A stretch of DNA of 64,000 nt. Source: Notamacropus eugenii. Its lineage: Eukaryota > Chordata > Mammalia > Diprotodontia > Macropodidae. Shown piece after piece: positions 45,720-56,655 of this stretch. The position numbers and the translations under genes are program-made. The notes beneath the pieces are model-generated. The model searched no databases. It was not told the origin of the DNA and worked only from the letters and a program-made list of their open reading frames with translations. Numbering within the stretch: the stretch's first letter is position 1; each line of letters begins with the position of its first letter. The stretch lies in assembly GCF_028372415.1 (NCBI RefSeq), contig NC_092874.1, positions 116,836,244 to 116,900,243 of the forward strand, read 5' to 3'.

Positions 45720-46489
45720 TTTCCCAGCCAGTGACTTGACTTCTGAATATCCTCTTCACACCCACCTGGCCTCCAGATCCGCCCAGCCAGCACTTGGGGT
45801 CTGAGATTCAAATGCTGCTTCCCAGCCTCAGGGCTTTTGGCGGGGGCAGGGCTGCTATTCAGTCTGAGATTAAGTTCAGGTGCACAGGTGGGGGCAGGGC
45901 TGCCACACAGGACTCTGTTCCCTCAGGGGGTTTATGCAGAGACCTTCAACAATGGATCTGGGCTCCTGCCTGCTTGGGTACCCCCTGTCCTGCTGCTGCC
46001 CCCTGTTGCCTCCCAAGGGGGCCCGACCCCCACTCCCCACTCGGCCACCCAAAAAGACTCTCTCACCGACCGTTGTCACCTGTGGGTGGAGGGACCTGTG
46101 AGGCCGCTGGAGATTCTGTCCCTGAAGCCTGCTTGGATCTGCTCCTCTCGGTGCCCCGAGGCAAAGGCAGGGCTGGTCTCTGATCTGTCAGGTGAGGGAC
46201 CCTTCTGGTCAGTTTTTCAGGGCTCTCTGCAACAGTAATCTCCTCCACTCCGTTGTTCTGTGGCTTCTGCTGCTCCAGAATTTATTGGGAGTTCTTTACA
46301 GGTAATTTATGGGCTGTGGGTTTGGAGCTAGTATATGTGTGTCTTTCTACTCTGCCATCTTGGCTCCTCCCCTTAGTTCAACTTTTTATCTATGATCTAG
46401 TTTCTTTTTCTTGATATCAATGATAATATCAAGCTTTATATTACAGTTTGAGGTTGACTTTTTTGAGTTGTGTTTATTTTGTTTTAGTC

Positions 46490-47600
46490 TCTTGGAATCT
46501 GTTCATTCAGTAAACATTTATTAGTCATGTCTTATGCTCCATTGTTTAGGATACAAAGATGAATCAGATACAATCTTTGAGAAATAAGGTATACTGTACT
46601 AAAGTAGTTTATTTTGTGTAGGTAAGTGATAGGAGACATAGAAGTTAAGTTCTGTGGAAGATCTAAGCAGGAAGAAATGACTTCTGAACTTGGGGATGTA
46701 GGGATCAGTGAGCTTGAGGGATAGGTAGGATTTCAAAGCTTCAAGGAGGGAGCGGGGAGATTACATTGTAAATACAGGTTGGACTGAGCAAATGAATGGA
46801 GGTGGGAATTTCTTCAGGAAAAAGTGTAGAAGATTTAAAAGGTAAGGTGTGAGTTGTTTCACATCCAGTCATAGGTGGTTGCTTATGGATTTTATTTAAT
46901 TGTTTTTCTGAAAATGGAAAACTATTAGAATGTGGAGGGCCTATGAAGCAGGGAACTGTAGTATTAAAAAAGGTGCATCAAATAAATTTTACTTCCTTCT
47001 TTCCCTGAGAAAAAAAAGAAAAGAAATGTAGAGAGAGGAGTTGATTGTGAAGGTTATTAAGATTAGAACTAAAAAGTAGTTTGGGCTTTTTAAAGTATTC
47101 AAGAAAGAACCATTAAAAGTTTGAGCAGGGGAGGCATGGGCTGATCGGAGGTTGATTTAGTTGATGGCAGGTTTGTAGGGGGAGAGCTGAGAGTAGGCAA
47201 AAACTGGAATTGAAGAAATGAGGTAGAACGCTGTTGCAGCAGTCCCAATGAAAGAGACTAAGCTTGACCTAAGAAAGTAGCAGTGGAAATGGAAAGGAGT
47301 AGAAACATTTAAGAGATATTTTAGAAGTAGCATTGAAAGTACTGGGCAAATGACATGTGGTTTAAGGAAGAGAGGGGAATCAAAGATGATTCTCAGGTTT
47401 TGAATCTGAATAAATGCTAGGAGCACCATTGACAGAATTAGGAGAGTTAGGAGGAAGGCAAAGGAGGGGGAAAAATGATGAGTTTGGTTTTAGACCTTCT
47501 GGTGCAACATCCAGATAGATGTTTAGCAGAGCCTTGGAGATCAGGAAAAAAGGTCATTTGGAAGTCATTTACATAGACATCAAAGGATCTTCCATCTAGA
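46490..47600 (-). repeat. L2/L3-type LINE, 3' end and body
   Basis: Terminal block 'gttcattcagtaaacattta', then body blocks 'gggctttttaaagtattcaa', 'tgagcaggggaggcatgggc' and 'atgagtttggttttagacct', a consistent antisense series of about 1.1 kb. Confidence 0.65.
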
Positions 47601-47890
47601 AGTAGAAGGGATAGATGTTATCTAGATTATTTCCCTCATTTTGAAGATGAGGAAAGTGAGGCCAAAAGAGGAAGGAAGAAAACAAGCATTTATTAAATGC
47701 TTACGATGTGCCAAACATAGTGCTGAATACTTGTTTTACCCTCAAATGATTCTCTGAGGTAGGTGCTGTTGTCCCCTTTTTATAGTTGAAGAAACTGAGG
47801 CTGACAAAGGTTACGTGACATGCCCAGGATTACACAGGGAGGGAGGTGGGATTTAAACCATGGTCATATCTATTCACGGTTCTTATCTGC
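47585..47890 (-). repeat. SINE pair: MIR-like fragment then CORE-SINE
   Basis: A short SINE fragment (47590-47670, 'ttgaagatgaggaaagtgag') is followed by a fuller THER-type copy (47680-47885: 'gtgccaaacatagtgctgaa', 'tatagttgaagaaactgagg'). Confidence 0.75.
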
Positions 47891-48004
47891 TTCCAGTAAT
47901 AGTTGTAGGACTGAAATAAGATTGTCAAAGAAAATTGTATATAGAGAGAAGAGCAGGACATAGATCATTTGGATGAGAAAGAAGAGTTTAGATCAGGGAT
48001 TCTT

Positions 48005-48861
48005 TTTTTCTTTTTTGACTGTTTAATATGGGAGAAATTTTTATTTTTATTTTTTCATTTTTAATATTTTATTTTTTCCTCAATTACATGTAAAACCAAA
48101 TTTTTGACATTTTTAAAAAAAGTTTTGAGTTCCAAATTCTATTCTTTCCACCCTCCCTACTCCATCCCTGAGATGGTAAGCAATACACTTTAGGTTATGT
48201 GTGCTGTAAAATATTTTCATATTAGTTATTTTGTGGAAGAAAGCTCAAATAAAACAAAAAAAGAAAGAAAGTGAAAAATAGTATATTCAGACACCGTCAA
48301 TTCTTTCTCTGGAGGCAGATAATATTATGTATCATGAGTTCTTTGAATTTGGAGCATTGTATTACTGAGAGTAGCTAAGTCATTCACAGTTGTATATTGT
48401 ACAATATTGTGTTGCTGTGTATGATGTTCTCCTGGTTCCGCTCACTTCACTCTTTATCAGTTTATATAAGTCTTTCCAGGTTTTTCTGAAATCATCCTGC
48501 TCATCATTTCTTATAGCGCAATAATATTCCATCACAGTGATTTACCACAACTTGTTCAGGCATTCCCCAGTTGATGGGCATCTCCTCAATTTCTAATTCT
48601 TAGCCACCACAGAAAGAACTGCTATAAATATTTTTGTACACATACGTCCTTTCCCCTTTTTCATCTCTTTTGAGATAGAGACCTAGTAGTGGTATTGCTG
48701 GGTCAAAGATTATGTACAATTTAATTGCCTTCTGGGCATAGTTCCAAATTGCTCTCCAGAATGGCTGAATCAATTCACAACTCTATCAAGAGGACCTTAG
48801 TGTCCCAGTTTTCCCACATCCCTTCACATATGTATTGGTTTCCTTTTCTGTCATGTTACCA
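48005..48861 (-). repeat. L1 LINE 3' end, inserted in a hAT end
   Basis: Antisense L1: 'cctcaattacatgtaaaacc', 'tctctggaggcagataatat', 'atcctgctcatcatttctta' and 'gttgatgggcatctcctcaa'. Flanks share a diverged 17-18 bp duplication: tttagatcagggattctt (47987-48004) and tttagattggggttctt (48864-48880). That duplication includes the first bases of the hAT element that continues at 48871. Confidence 0.85.
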
Positions 48862-48870
48862 GTTTTAGAT

Positions 48871-49058
48871 TGGGGTTCTTAACCTGGTAAGAATCTGGTT
48901 CTTAAACTTGTTTTAAAAACTATTTTGACAACTGTATTCAGTGTAATTGGTTTATGTCCTGTGTTTTTAATTTTATGCATTTAAAAATACTGTGCTGCGT
49001 AAGATTCTATAGACTTCACCAAAGAGATCCTCAATAGAAAAAAGTTTTAAGACCCTCC
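48871..49058 (-). mobile_element. Nonautonomous hAT element, reverse copy
   Basis: Left end tggggttcttaacctgg. The internal block 'ctatagacttcacca' is the reverse complement of 'tggtgaagtctatgg' in the 20628 copy. The right end 'gttttaagaccctcc' is decayed. No coding capacity. Confidence 0.72.
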
Positions 49059-49084
49059 TTATCCAGCTAATACTTGATGTGTGG

Positions 49085-49200
49085 CCATTTAAGGTTTGCA
49101 GGTCCTTTGCACTCAGTCTCATTTAATCCACAAAGTTACTCTGTGATGCAGTGTTCTTATTTCTCTCACTTTATAGTTGAGGAAACTGAGACCCTGAGAA
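49085..49200 (-). repeat. CORE-SINE fragment
   Basis: 'atttaaggtttgcaggtcct' and 'actttatagttgaggaaact' are antisense SINE tail and body. It is cut by the next SINE. Confidence 0.75.
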
Positions 49201-49455
49201 GCAGCTTAGGTGGCACAGTGTATAGAGGACTGGGCCTGGAGTCAAGAAGACCCGAGTTTAAATCCAACTTCTGGCACTGACTTGCTTTGTGAACTTGGGC
49301 AAGTCACTTAACCCTTACTTATCTCAGTTTCTTCAGCTGTAAAATAGAAATAATAACTACCTTGTAGGGTGTTGCGAGGATCAGATGATAGCACTTGTAA
49401 AATCCCTAGAATTTGTCCTGGTACAAAGTTGATTCTTAGCAAGTGCTGATTTCCT
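49200..49455 (+). repeat. CORE-SINE (THER type)
   Basis: Full-length: 'gcttaggtggcacagtgtat', 'gaacttgggcaagtcactta', 'ttgtagggtgttgcgaggat', with tail near 49440. Confidence 0.88.
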
Positions 49456-49494
49456 CCCTTAATTAACTTAATCTAGTCCATTAACTGGCATTTT

Positions 49495-50560
49495 AAATGC
49501 CAGATCCTATGTTTGGGGCTGGGGTACAAGGGAAAACATGAATCACTTCCTACCATTGAAGACCTGGCATGCTGCTGGGATAGATAAGATGTATACCTGC
49601 AAATATGTGCAAGATAACTGCCAAGTAGTACTTGAGAAGGTGATAGCTTATGGCTGCAGAGCTCAAGAAAGACTTAGGGTGGAGGTGACATTTGAGTGAG
49701 CTTTAGAGGAAACTAAGGATTCCAAGCATTAAATTGGGGAAGCATGTTCTAGGGAGTCAGCAAAGGCATGGTGATGGTAAATTGAAACTTGTGTGTGAAG
49801 GAAAATGATTGACTTGAAGAATGTGAAGTAATCTATGAAGGTTGAAAAGGTAGGTAAGAAGCAAATTGTGAGAAGCCTTTAATATTTAACAGAGGTGTTT
49901 GTATTGGATTTGTTGAGCAGGAGAGTGCCATGATTAGATCTGTGTTTTAGAAATATCTTTTTGGCAGCCAGGCATCAGATGGATTGGATAGGAGAAGGGT
50001 TGCTGAAGATTGCTGACAGAAATTAATGATCTAAAATAGTGGATGAACCCAGAAGAAAAAACAGGTTTTGGGGAAAAAGATAAAACTTATTTTTGGACAT
50101 TTCAGTTTGAGTTGCTGATGGGACTTCCAGCTGGCAGTGTCCTATACAGGAATTTGGTCATGTGGTCTTGAAGCTTGTAATATAGATTTAGTAATAAAAT
50201 TGATACATAAGTACTTGAAGGGTTATAAAACACTTTCAGAATCATCTGAAATCACCTTAAATTAAAGGAACCAAACGTGAGATTGTTAAAGAGTGTAGAG
50301 AGAAGAAAGGCCACATTCAGAACCTTGGGCAGCACTCAACTTAAGGGTTCCAGAAGGGGAATAATAAACTGTGAAGGGATGGTTAACTATGTAGGAAGAT
50401 AATCAGAAGGCTATGGCATGTCTGCAGTGAAGAAAAGAAAAGACTAACCAGAAAGAGAGAGTAATCAACAGTGCCCACTGCTACAGTAAGGTCAAGGAAA
50501 ATGAAGACTGAGAAAAAGGCCATTCACTATGGCGATTAGGAGACCTTTCCTCATCCCTGC
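49495..50560 (-). repeat. L2/L3-type LINE, 3' end and body
   Basis: Antisense series: 'tgccagatcctatgtttggg', 'ggaggtgacatttgagtgag', 'gagtgccatgattagatctg', 'gtaaggtcaaggaaaatgaa'. The block at 50148-50265 recurs at 51748-51865. Confidence 0.65.
50148..50265 (+). repeat. 118-bp direct repeat, copy 1
   Basis: Starts aggaatttggtcatgtggtc and aligns without gaps to 51748-51865, with 8 mismatches in 118 (about 93% identity), 7 of them transitions. Confidence 0.93.
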
Positions 50561-51745
50561 AGCTGCTAATGCCTTTGCCTCTAATGCCACCATCTGAGGC
50601 TTCCATCTATTGTGTATGAGTCTTATATATACTGATTTCTGTATGTGTTGTTTCACCCATTATAATATTATAATATAAGTTCTTTGAGGGTAGGCACTGC
50701 CCTAGCAGCAGCCTAGAGTAAATACTTAATAAAGATGTGTTGATTGACAGAGTTGGGGATATTTAATCTGGTGAATACCCACATATGACATTTGAAAGGC
50801 TGTTACCTGACAGAAGAATTAGACTTTGTTGTCTTGGCCCCGGAACGCAGAGGAGGTGACTGGTTAGATGCAAGGCAAAGCTTTGTAGCAGTTAGGACTG
50901 TTCGAAAGTCAAAAGGGCTGCCTCAGAAGAGGGTGGATTTCTCCTTGTGGGAGACAAAGGCTGCATGACCAGTTTTTGGATACGATTCTCTTAGTTTTGG
51001 CTGGGTTAGATGGTTGCTGCAGTCCCTTTTGTGAGGTCATAGGATAAGATATTCATTTTATTAGTTGAGAAACTAGGGCCCAAAGAGGTTAAGTGACTTA
51101 CCCAGGGATACCACTAGTAACCATTACACCATTTGAGTGACCGTTGAGAGTGCTAGAGGCAGAAGTCAAATTGCAAGAAGTTGACAAGTAGAGGCATTGG
51201 ATAGACGTTTTCAGATTTGTTGTTTTTATGGATATCTTTTGTTTTTTACATTGCCTCAATTTTTTTTTTAAATTTTATTGCTCCCCACTCCTCTATTGAG
51301 TGCACTATCTGTTGTGGTGAAGAGTCAAAAAGAAAGAGGAAAGAAGTAGTTCAGCAGAGCTAGCCAACTTTCACCTAAGATTGGGGAAGAAGAGGTGATG
51401 TCGTAATGGGATGGGTAGAGTGTCGTGGGAAGGATTAGGAAGACCTGAGAATGTTTGTAGTAATGTGAAATGCATGAAAGATGAAGTGATAACTGGAATA
51501 AAGGTCCTGGAGAGGAGGCAGGATTAAAGAAGACCATAGAGAATTAGTGTTATAGATAATTAGGTATACCTCTTCGTCTGTGACTCAAATGAAGTGGGCG
51601 CTGATGATACTGAGAAGTGTGAAGAATTGGATAGAGGGCAGTTGAGGGAAGCCTCCTTTGGATGCCATCAGCTTTTACAGTGCAGTAGTTGTGGCCACAT
51701 AGTTGGAAAGAGGTTGTCACTTAATTTGAGGCATATATAGAGTAT
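50560..51745. other. Unassigned sequence with L2 traces
   Basis: A probable L2 terminus on + at 50640-50760 ('aagttctttgagggtaggca', 'ttaataaagatgtgttgatt') and a weak SINE trace at 51040-51130. The rest is unassigned. Confidence 0.45.
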
Positions 51746-51747
51746 AG

Positions 51748-51865
51748 AGGAATTTGGTCACGTGGTCTTGGAGCTTGTAATATAGATTTAGTAATAAAAT
51801 TGATACACAAGTACCTGAAGAGTTATAAAACACTTTCAGAATCATCTGAAATTACCGTAGATTAA
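51748..51865 (+). repeat. 118-bp direct repeat, copy 2
   Basis: Starts aggaatttggtcacgtggtc, exactly 1,600 bp downstream of copy 1 and in the same orientation. Confidence 0.93.
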
Positions 51866-52300
51866 GGTGTTCTATAACGAATTTCTGACTTTCTTGGTTT
51901 TAGCACAATGACCATATGGTCAGCATTTAGACTTGAACCTTGAATAATTCAGTAAACTTTGCATGAAGAAAAAGGGCTCACTTCTAATCAGTCTTCTGAC
52001 ATGAGAATAGAGTATATTCATGGCTTAGTACTACCCTTCACTGATACAGGAAAATAGACTGAAAATTGATTGATTGAATGAGTTAGCGGTGTCACTAACA
52101 TAGCATTTCGGTACAACGGGAACACAAGGCTTTCAGCTTTTATTGTAGGATAACCTTAGAATCTGTTCTCAGATTTTTCTTGCTAAGACCCTTTTGACAT
52201 CTGACATTTTTAGGAATTCTTTCCATTTTTAATTAGTTTTTTTCTCCTTTCGACAAGTATTTAACAGAATTTTCCAGGATCTTGCATTTTCCTTTTACTA
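51866..52300. other. No recognised feature
   Basis: Nothing supportable. Confidence 0.5.
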
Positions 52301-52339
52301 TTAATGTTTGGGAAGGGGTGGTAAAAGAATAAGAGTTCT

Positions 52340-52567
52340 TTAAGTTTCAGCTATGTCCTAAAGCAGTGTGCTAAATGCATTACAAATATCTCATTTAAAC
52401 CCTATGAGTAGTTAGGTACTATTTTTATTCCCATTTTACAGTTGAGGAAATTTAGCCAGACAGATTAAGTCTGCCCAGGGTCATACAGCTGGTAATTGTC
52501 TGAGGCTGTACCCAGGTCTTCCTGACTCCAGGGCCAGTGTTCTGTCCATTGTGTCGTCTAGCTGCCT
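52340..52567 (-). repeat. CORE-SINE (THER type)
   Basis: Antisense full copy: 'gcattacaaatatctcattt', 'ccattttacagttgaggaaa', 'ccattgtgtcgtctagctgc'. Confidence 0.9.
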
Positions 52568-52569
52568 AA

Positions 52570-53560
52570 CATTTACTAGTTTCCTTCTCAAAATGTTACC
52601 TGGTCTTCTCATTCATCATCCCCTTTCCATCCTGTTTCCGGGTTCTAATGTGAATCTGGTCCCTTAAAGGGGTCTCTAAATACCCATTTATGTATGATAT
52701 TTTAGGATGGATTTCCTTCAGTATAAGATGAACTTCTAGTGACAAAATTGTCAAAGCAGATCCAGGGAAGTACTCACATTGTATTTGCTTAATAGGATTT
52801 TTGCGAATACCTGCTGTGTGTGTATGGGTAGTTAGCCCACAATAGAGACTTTCACAGGTTTCTCTCAAACATCAAAGCCAGATGATGTCTAAAAGCTAAT
52901 GTCAAATTCAGTAAGTATGATTTGTGAGTAATACTTTTCATGCTTTCTAAGCATCACCTGATCTCCACAACTGGGCTTCAGAATTGCAAACCAAATTAAT
53001 AGGCATCAGTTATGAGACACATAAAATATGCTGTGTAAGTTACCAGCAGTGGGAATTTCCATCCCTTATGGTTCTGCCCAGAGTGGGAAGAAATGATGAT
53101 GTTGGGTGTTACTGGAAGAGAGTCCATTTTATTGGCAGACATTGTTATAATATGATGGAGGGTAGGCAGTCTGCTCAGTTGGTGATATTTATTGAGTAAA
53201 TAAAAACTGTGATAGTCCTCTATGTGATGAGTACTCCACTTAATAGAGAATGGAGATTTAAAAACCCATAAAATTTGAAAAGACCATCATCTCTGTAATT
53301 TATCAATCTGAAAAGATTGTTTTAAGGAGTCATGGAAAATGTGAAGGATAAATCCAAAGTCATTTATTGCATTCTCTTGTGATTGACTGGTTTGGCATAC
53401 TCCCTCTTTCACTCACATTTTCCTTTGCATTAAAGGAGTGAGTAGCATTGTAACTCCCTTACCCTGGTTTCTGGAGTTTGTAACTGTTGGCAGGGACAGA
53501 GATCCTAGTTAATTGGAAGGAATTCCATATGGATGCATGTTTCACTGTGTTCAGAAGAGT
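52570..53560. other. No recognised feature
   Basis: About 1 kb of intron 1 without a recognised repeat. Confidence 0.5.
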
Positions 53561-53564
53561 CATC

Positions 53565-53815
53565 ATAATGGTGTGGTATAGTAGATAGAATACTGGACTT
53601 GGCATCAGAAAGACCTGGGTTCAGATCCCTCCTCAGTCACTTATTGGTGTGATCAGAGCCTCAGTTTCATTTGTAGTATGTCACTTAACCTCTGTTTAGC
53701 TTAGTTTCCTCTTCTGTAAAATGGGGATGATAGCATCTATCTCCAGGATTGTTAGGATAAAATGGAGTAAAGTGCTTTGAAAACCTTAACATGCTATATA
53801 AGTCATAGTTCTGGT
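53565..53815 (+). repeat. CORE-SINE (THER type)
   Basis: 'ggtgtggtatagtagataga', 'gaaagacctgggttcagatc', 'cctcttctgtaaaatgggga' and tail 'aaccttaacatgctatataa'. Confidence 0.88.
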
Positions 53816-53849
53816 ATCTTATTACCCAAGAACTTGAAGAATTTCTCCT

Positions 53850-54994
53850 GAAATAATATGGTAAACTTCATTTCATTTGGCCAATTCTACTTTTTAAGAC
53901 ATTCTTCTCCTCATTGGCTTTTTGTACCTCTTTTACTATTTTGCCTAGTCTGTTTTTTAAGGTGTTATTTTCTTCAATATTTTTTTGCATCTCCTTTACC
54001 AAGCTGTTGTTTCATTTTTCATTATTTTCTTGTATTACTTTCATTTCTTTTCCCAATTTCTCTTCTAACTCTCTTACTTGATTTTTAACATCTTTTTTGA
54101 GGTCTTCCATGGCTTGGGACCAATTACTATTGTTCTTGGAGCTTTTGGATATAGGGCTTTGACTTTGTTATCTTCTTCTGAGTGTGTATTTTGATTTTCC
54201 TTGTCACCATAGTAACTTTCTGTGGTTAGAATTTTTGTTTTCTGTTGTTTGCTCATTTTCCCAGTCTGTTTCTTTACTTTTAACTCTTTGTTAAATTAGG
54301 ATTCTGTTTCCAGAGTAGAGGGTACATTGTCCTAAGCTTCAAGATTTTTGTGCACCTATTTTCAGAGATACTTCTAGGGAGCTGTAAGTTTTCTGTTCTT
54401 CCATGGTGGTGTGATCTAAGGAGAGGTGTGTTTACTCCTCTTTTGGCATGTGTTCTGATGTGTGAACAGCCACAAGTACTCTTCTGGCCTGGAACTGTGA
54501 TGTGGGTCCCTACTCCACTGCAGCACCAAACCCTAGTGTTGTGCTTCTCCCCTTCACCCTGAGACTGCCACCCAGGACTGAGACCCAGATCTGAGTATGA
54601 CCAAAGTAACAGAGTCCTGCTTTAGTGCTAGCAAAAAGACCCCTGTGATCTCCTTCTGAACAGTTTTTTGACCTCTTTACTGTCTGTGGGATGAGAACTC
54701 TGGAAGCAGCAGCTGATGTTGCTGATTTAGTCTCCCAAGGTCTGTTCCTGGTATGCTGGATCTGGGTTTTTGCTGGTGTGGTCTGTGCTGGACTGTGCTC
54801 CACTCTCACCTAGGCACAAACACATCTTTTCTGCTGACTGTCTAAGTTGTCTTTGACTGGAAAATTGTTTCACCCTGTCCTTTGTGGGTTCTGCTTCTCC
54901 AGGAATTGTTTTATGGCATTATTTAAAGGTATTGGGAGGGTTTTAGGGAGAGCTCAAGTGAGTCACTGCCTTTTCTCCACCATCTTGGTGCCTG
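53850..54994 (-). repeat. L1 LINE 5' part (5' UTR plus ORF1 N-terminus)
   Basis: On the minus strand it starts with ccaggcaccaagatggtgga near 54994. About 740 bp of 5' UTR follow, then ORF1 from MSKQQKTKILTTESYYGD at 54256 into its coiled coil. It stops near 53850, so it is 3' truncated, the reverse of usual L1 truncation. Confidence 0.8.
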
Positions 54995-55985
54995 GTTTTG
55001 CTCATTTCACTTTGTATCAGTTTATATGTCTTCCCAGGTTTTTCTGAATCCATCTACTCATCATTTCTTATAGCACAGTAGTATTCCATAATAATCATAT
55101 ACCACAACTTGTTCATTCATTTCCCAGTTGATGGGCGTCCTCAGTTTCTTTGCTGCCACAAAAAGAGCTGCTATAAACATTTTTGTACATATATATAGGT
55201 CCCTTTCTCTTTTCTTTGATCCCGTTGAGATACAGACCTGGTAATGATATTACTGGGCCAAAGGGTATTAACAGTTTCATAGCCATTTGGGTGTAGTTCC
55301 AAATTGTTCTCCAGAATGATTGGACCAGTTTATAACTGCCCCAACAGTATATTAGTGTCTCCATTTTTTCACATCCCTCCAGCATTTGACATTTTTTTTC
55401 TGTCATATTAGCCAATCTTATAGGTAAGAGGTGGTATCTTAGAGTTATTTTATTTATATAATGTACATTTCTTTAATCAGTGTTGATTTAGAGCATTTCT
55501 TATATGACTATGATCATATAATCATATAAGTATATATGACTATATATCATTATAAACTATATATTATATATAATTATATTACATATTATATTTTATATTA
55601 TTTATTATTATATTATTTATACATTATATATTATGAATATATAATGTATAAATTTAAATCTATATTTAAAATTCTATATATAAATATATAGTTTTATATG
55701 ACTATAAATATATAGTCATATAAATTTATATGACTATAAATAACTTTTATTTCTTCTTCTGAAAATTACCTGGTCATATCCTTTGACCATTTATCAGCTG
55801 GAGAATGACTTATATTTTTATAAATTTGACTCAGTTTCCTATATATTTGTGAAATGAGGCTTTTATTGTAGAAACTTACTATAAATTTTTCACCCACTTC
55901 TTTTTCTTTTAATTTTGGCTGCCTTAGTTTTGTTTGTTCAAAAGCTTTTTAATTTCATGTAATTAAAATTATCCATTTTACTTCC
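54995..55985 (-). repeat. L1 LINE ORF2-end region, with AT-rich expansion
   Basis: Antisense: 'tttgctcatttcactttgta', 'ccagttgatgggcgtcctca', 'ccaaattgttctccagaatg', then, after the AT tract at 55498-55745, 'ttgaccatttatcagctgga' and 'ttaattttggctgccttagt'. The last ~450 bp of L1 3' sequence is missing at the left junction. Confidence 0.88.
55498..55745. repeat. AT-rich tract with perfect inverted repeat
   Basis: About 250 bp of nearly pure A/T. Arms tttatatgactata (55693-55706) and tatagtcatataaa (55711-55724) are exact inverted repeats with a 4-bp spacer. A third copy of the arm follows at 55725-55738. Confidence 0.95.
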
Positions 55986-56067
55986 CAGAGGAACCACTCT
56001 TCTTAGAAAGGAGAGATTGGTGTGGGAGACTGGTAGTTCTTAATCAGTTACTGTATCTCTCTTGCAG

Positions 56068-56655
56068 GTGATATAACTTACTTGGCAAACTCCAGAGAAT
56101 CACTAAAAATTTAATTGAGACAAGCCTCATTAAAATATCAGTATATGAAAATGAATCAACAAAATTATTGGCATTTCTGTATATTACTAGTAAAGTTAGG
56201 AAGCTAAAGTTAAGGAAGAGCTCAGGAGAGAAATTTATTTCAAACAAGTTTTATTAGTTAATTTACAAAGACATGCTCAGGGCAAATGAAGGCCTAAATG
56301 ACTGAAGATATATTAGCATGCATGTCTGAGTTGTACAAATATAGTAAAAAAAATGTATTTCTCAGTTTGTTTTACAGTTCTGTTCCTGTATCAATCACAT
56401 ATAACCAAAGGCTACTTTATAAAATTAGAAAAATATCTTGGAAGAATGAATACCAAGGTGAAAAATGGTAGAGGATATAGGAAAGAAGTAGGAACCAGGA
56501 GTGCTTAGTGCTGCTATCAGAACTCAAACTATGTTACAAAGCAGAATTATGAAAATTATGTGGTACTGGATAAAAATAGAGGGGCCAGAACTCTTTATTC
56601 TGTGAGAACAACTAGGCAAACTGGAAAGCAGTCAGACCCAAAATAGGTTTAGATC
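56068..56655 (+). repeat. L1 LINE ORF2 fragment (sense)
   Basis: 'acttggcaaactccagagaa', 'atttctgtatattactagta' and 'atgtggtactggataaaaat' follow the ORF2 coding order, as at 33.5 kb. Decayed. Confidence 0.8.

Larger units (their letters stand above)
43621..46372 (-). mobile_element. HAL1 (half-L1) LINE, nearly full length with TSD
   Basis: A 2,752-bp antisense element flanked by a perfect 15-bp duplication, ttagttcaacttttt, at 43606-43620 and 46373-46387. The 5' end (read on -) is ggaggagccaagatggcaga at 46372. A GC-rich 5' UTR follows, then ORF1, then a purine-rich 3' UTR with a (CA)n tract, ending in AT-rich sequence next to the target A-run. ORF1 is followed by 3' UTR with no ORF2, the defining layout of HAL1. 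The intact duplication and full length suggest one of the youngest LINEs in the window. Confidence 0.9.
42925..46490 (-). repeat. CR1/L3 LINE 3' part, split by a HAL1
   Basis: Antisense CR1 runs from 'tcgtagattgtgagagaagg' through 'cattcctcttttggatgttt', 'acttaaagacagctatcaca' and 'gtactccagatggtgtttaa' to 43620. It continues after 46387 for an uncertain distance. The HAL1 at 43621-46372 lies between. Confidence 0.82.

Noticed and set aside
45794-46248. Overlapping ORFs of up to 133 codons on both strands
   Set aside because: They lie in the GC-rich HAL1 5' UTR, where open frames arise by composition. No domain is visible.
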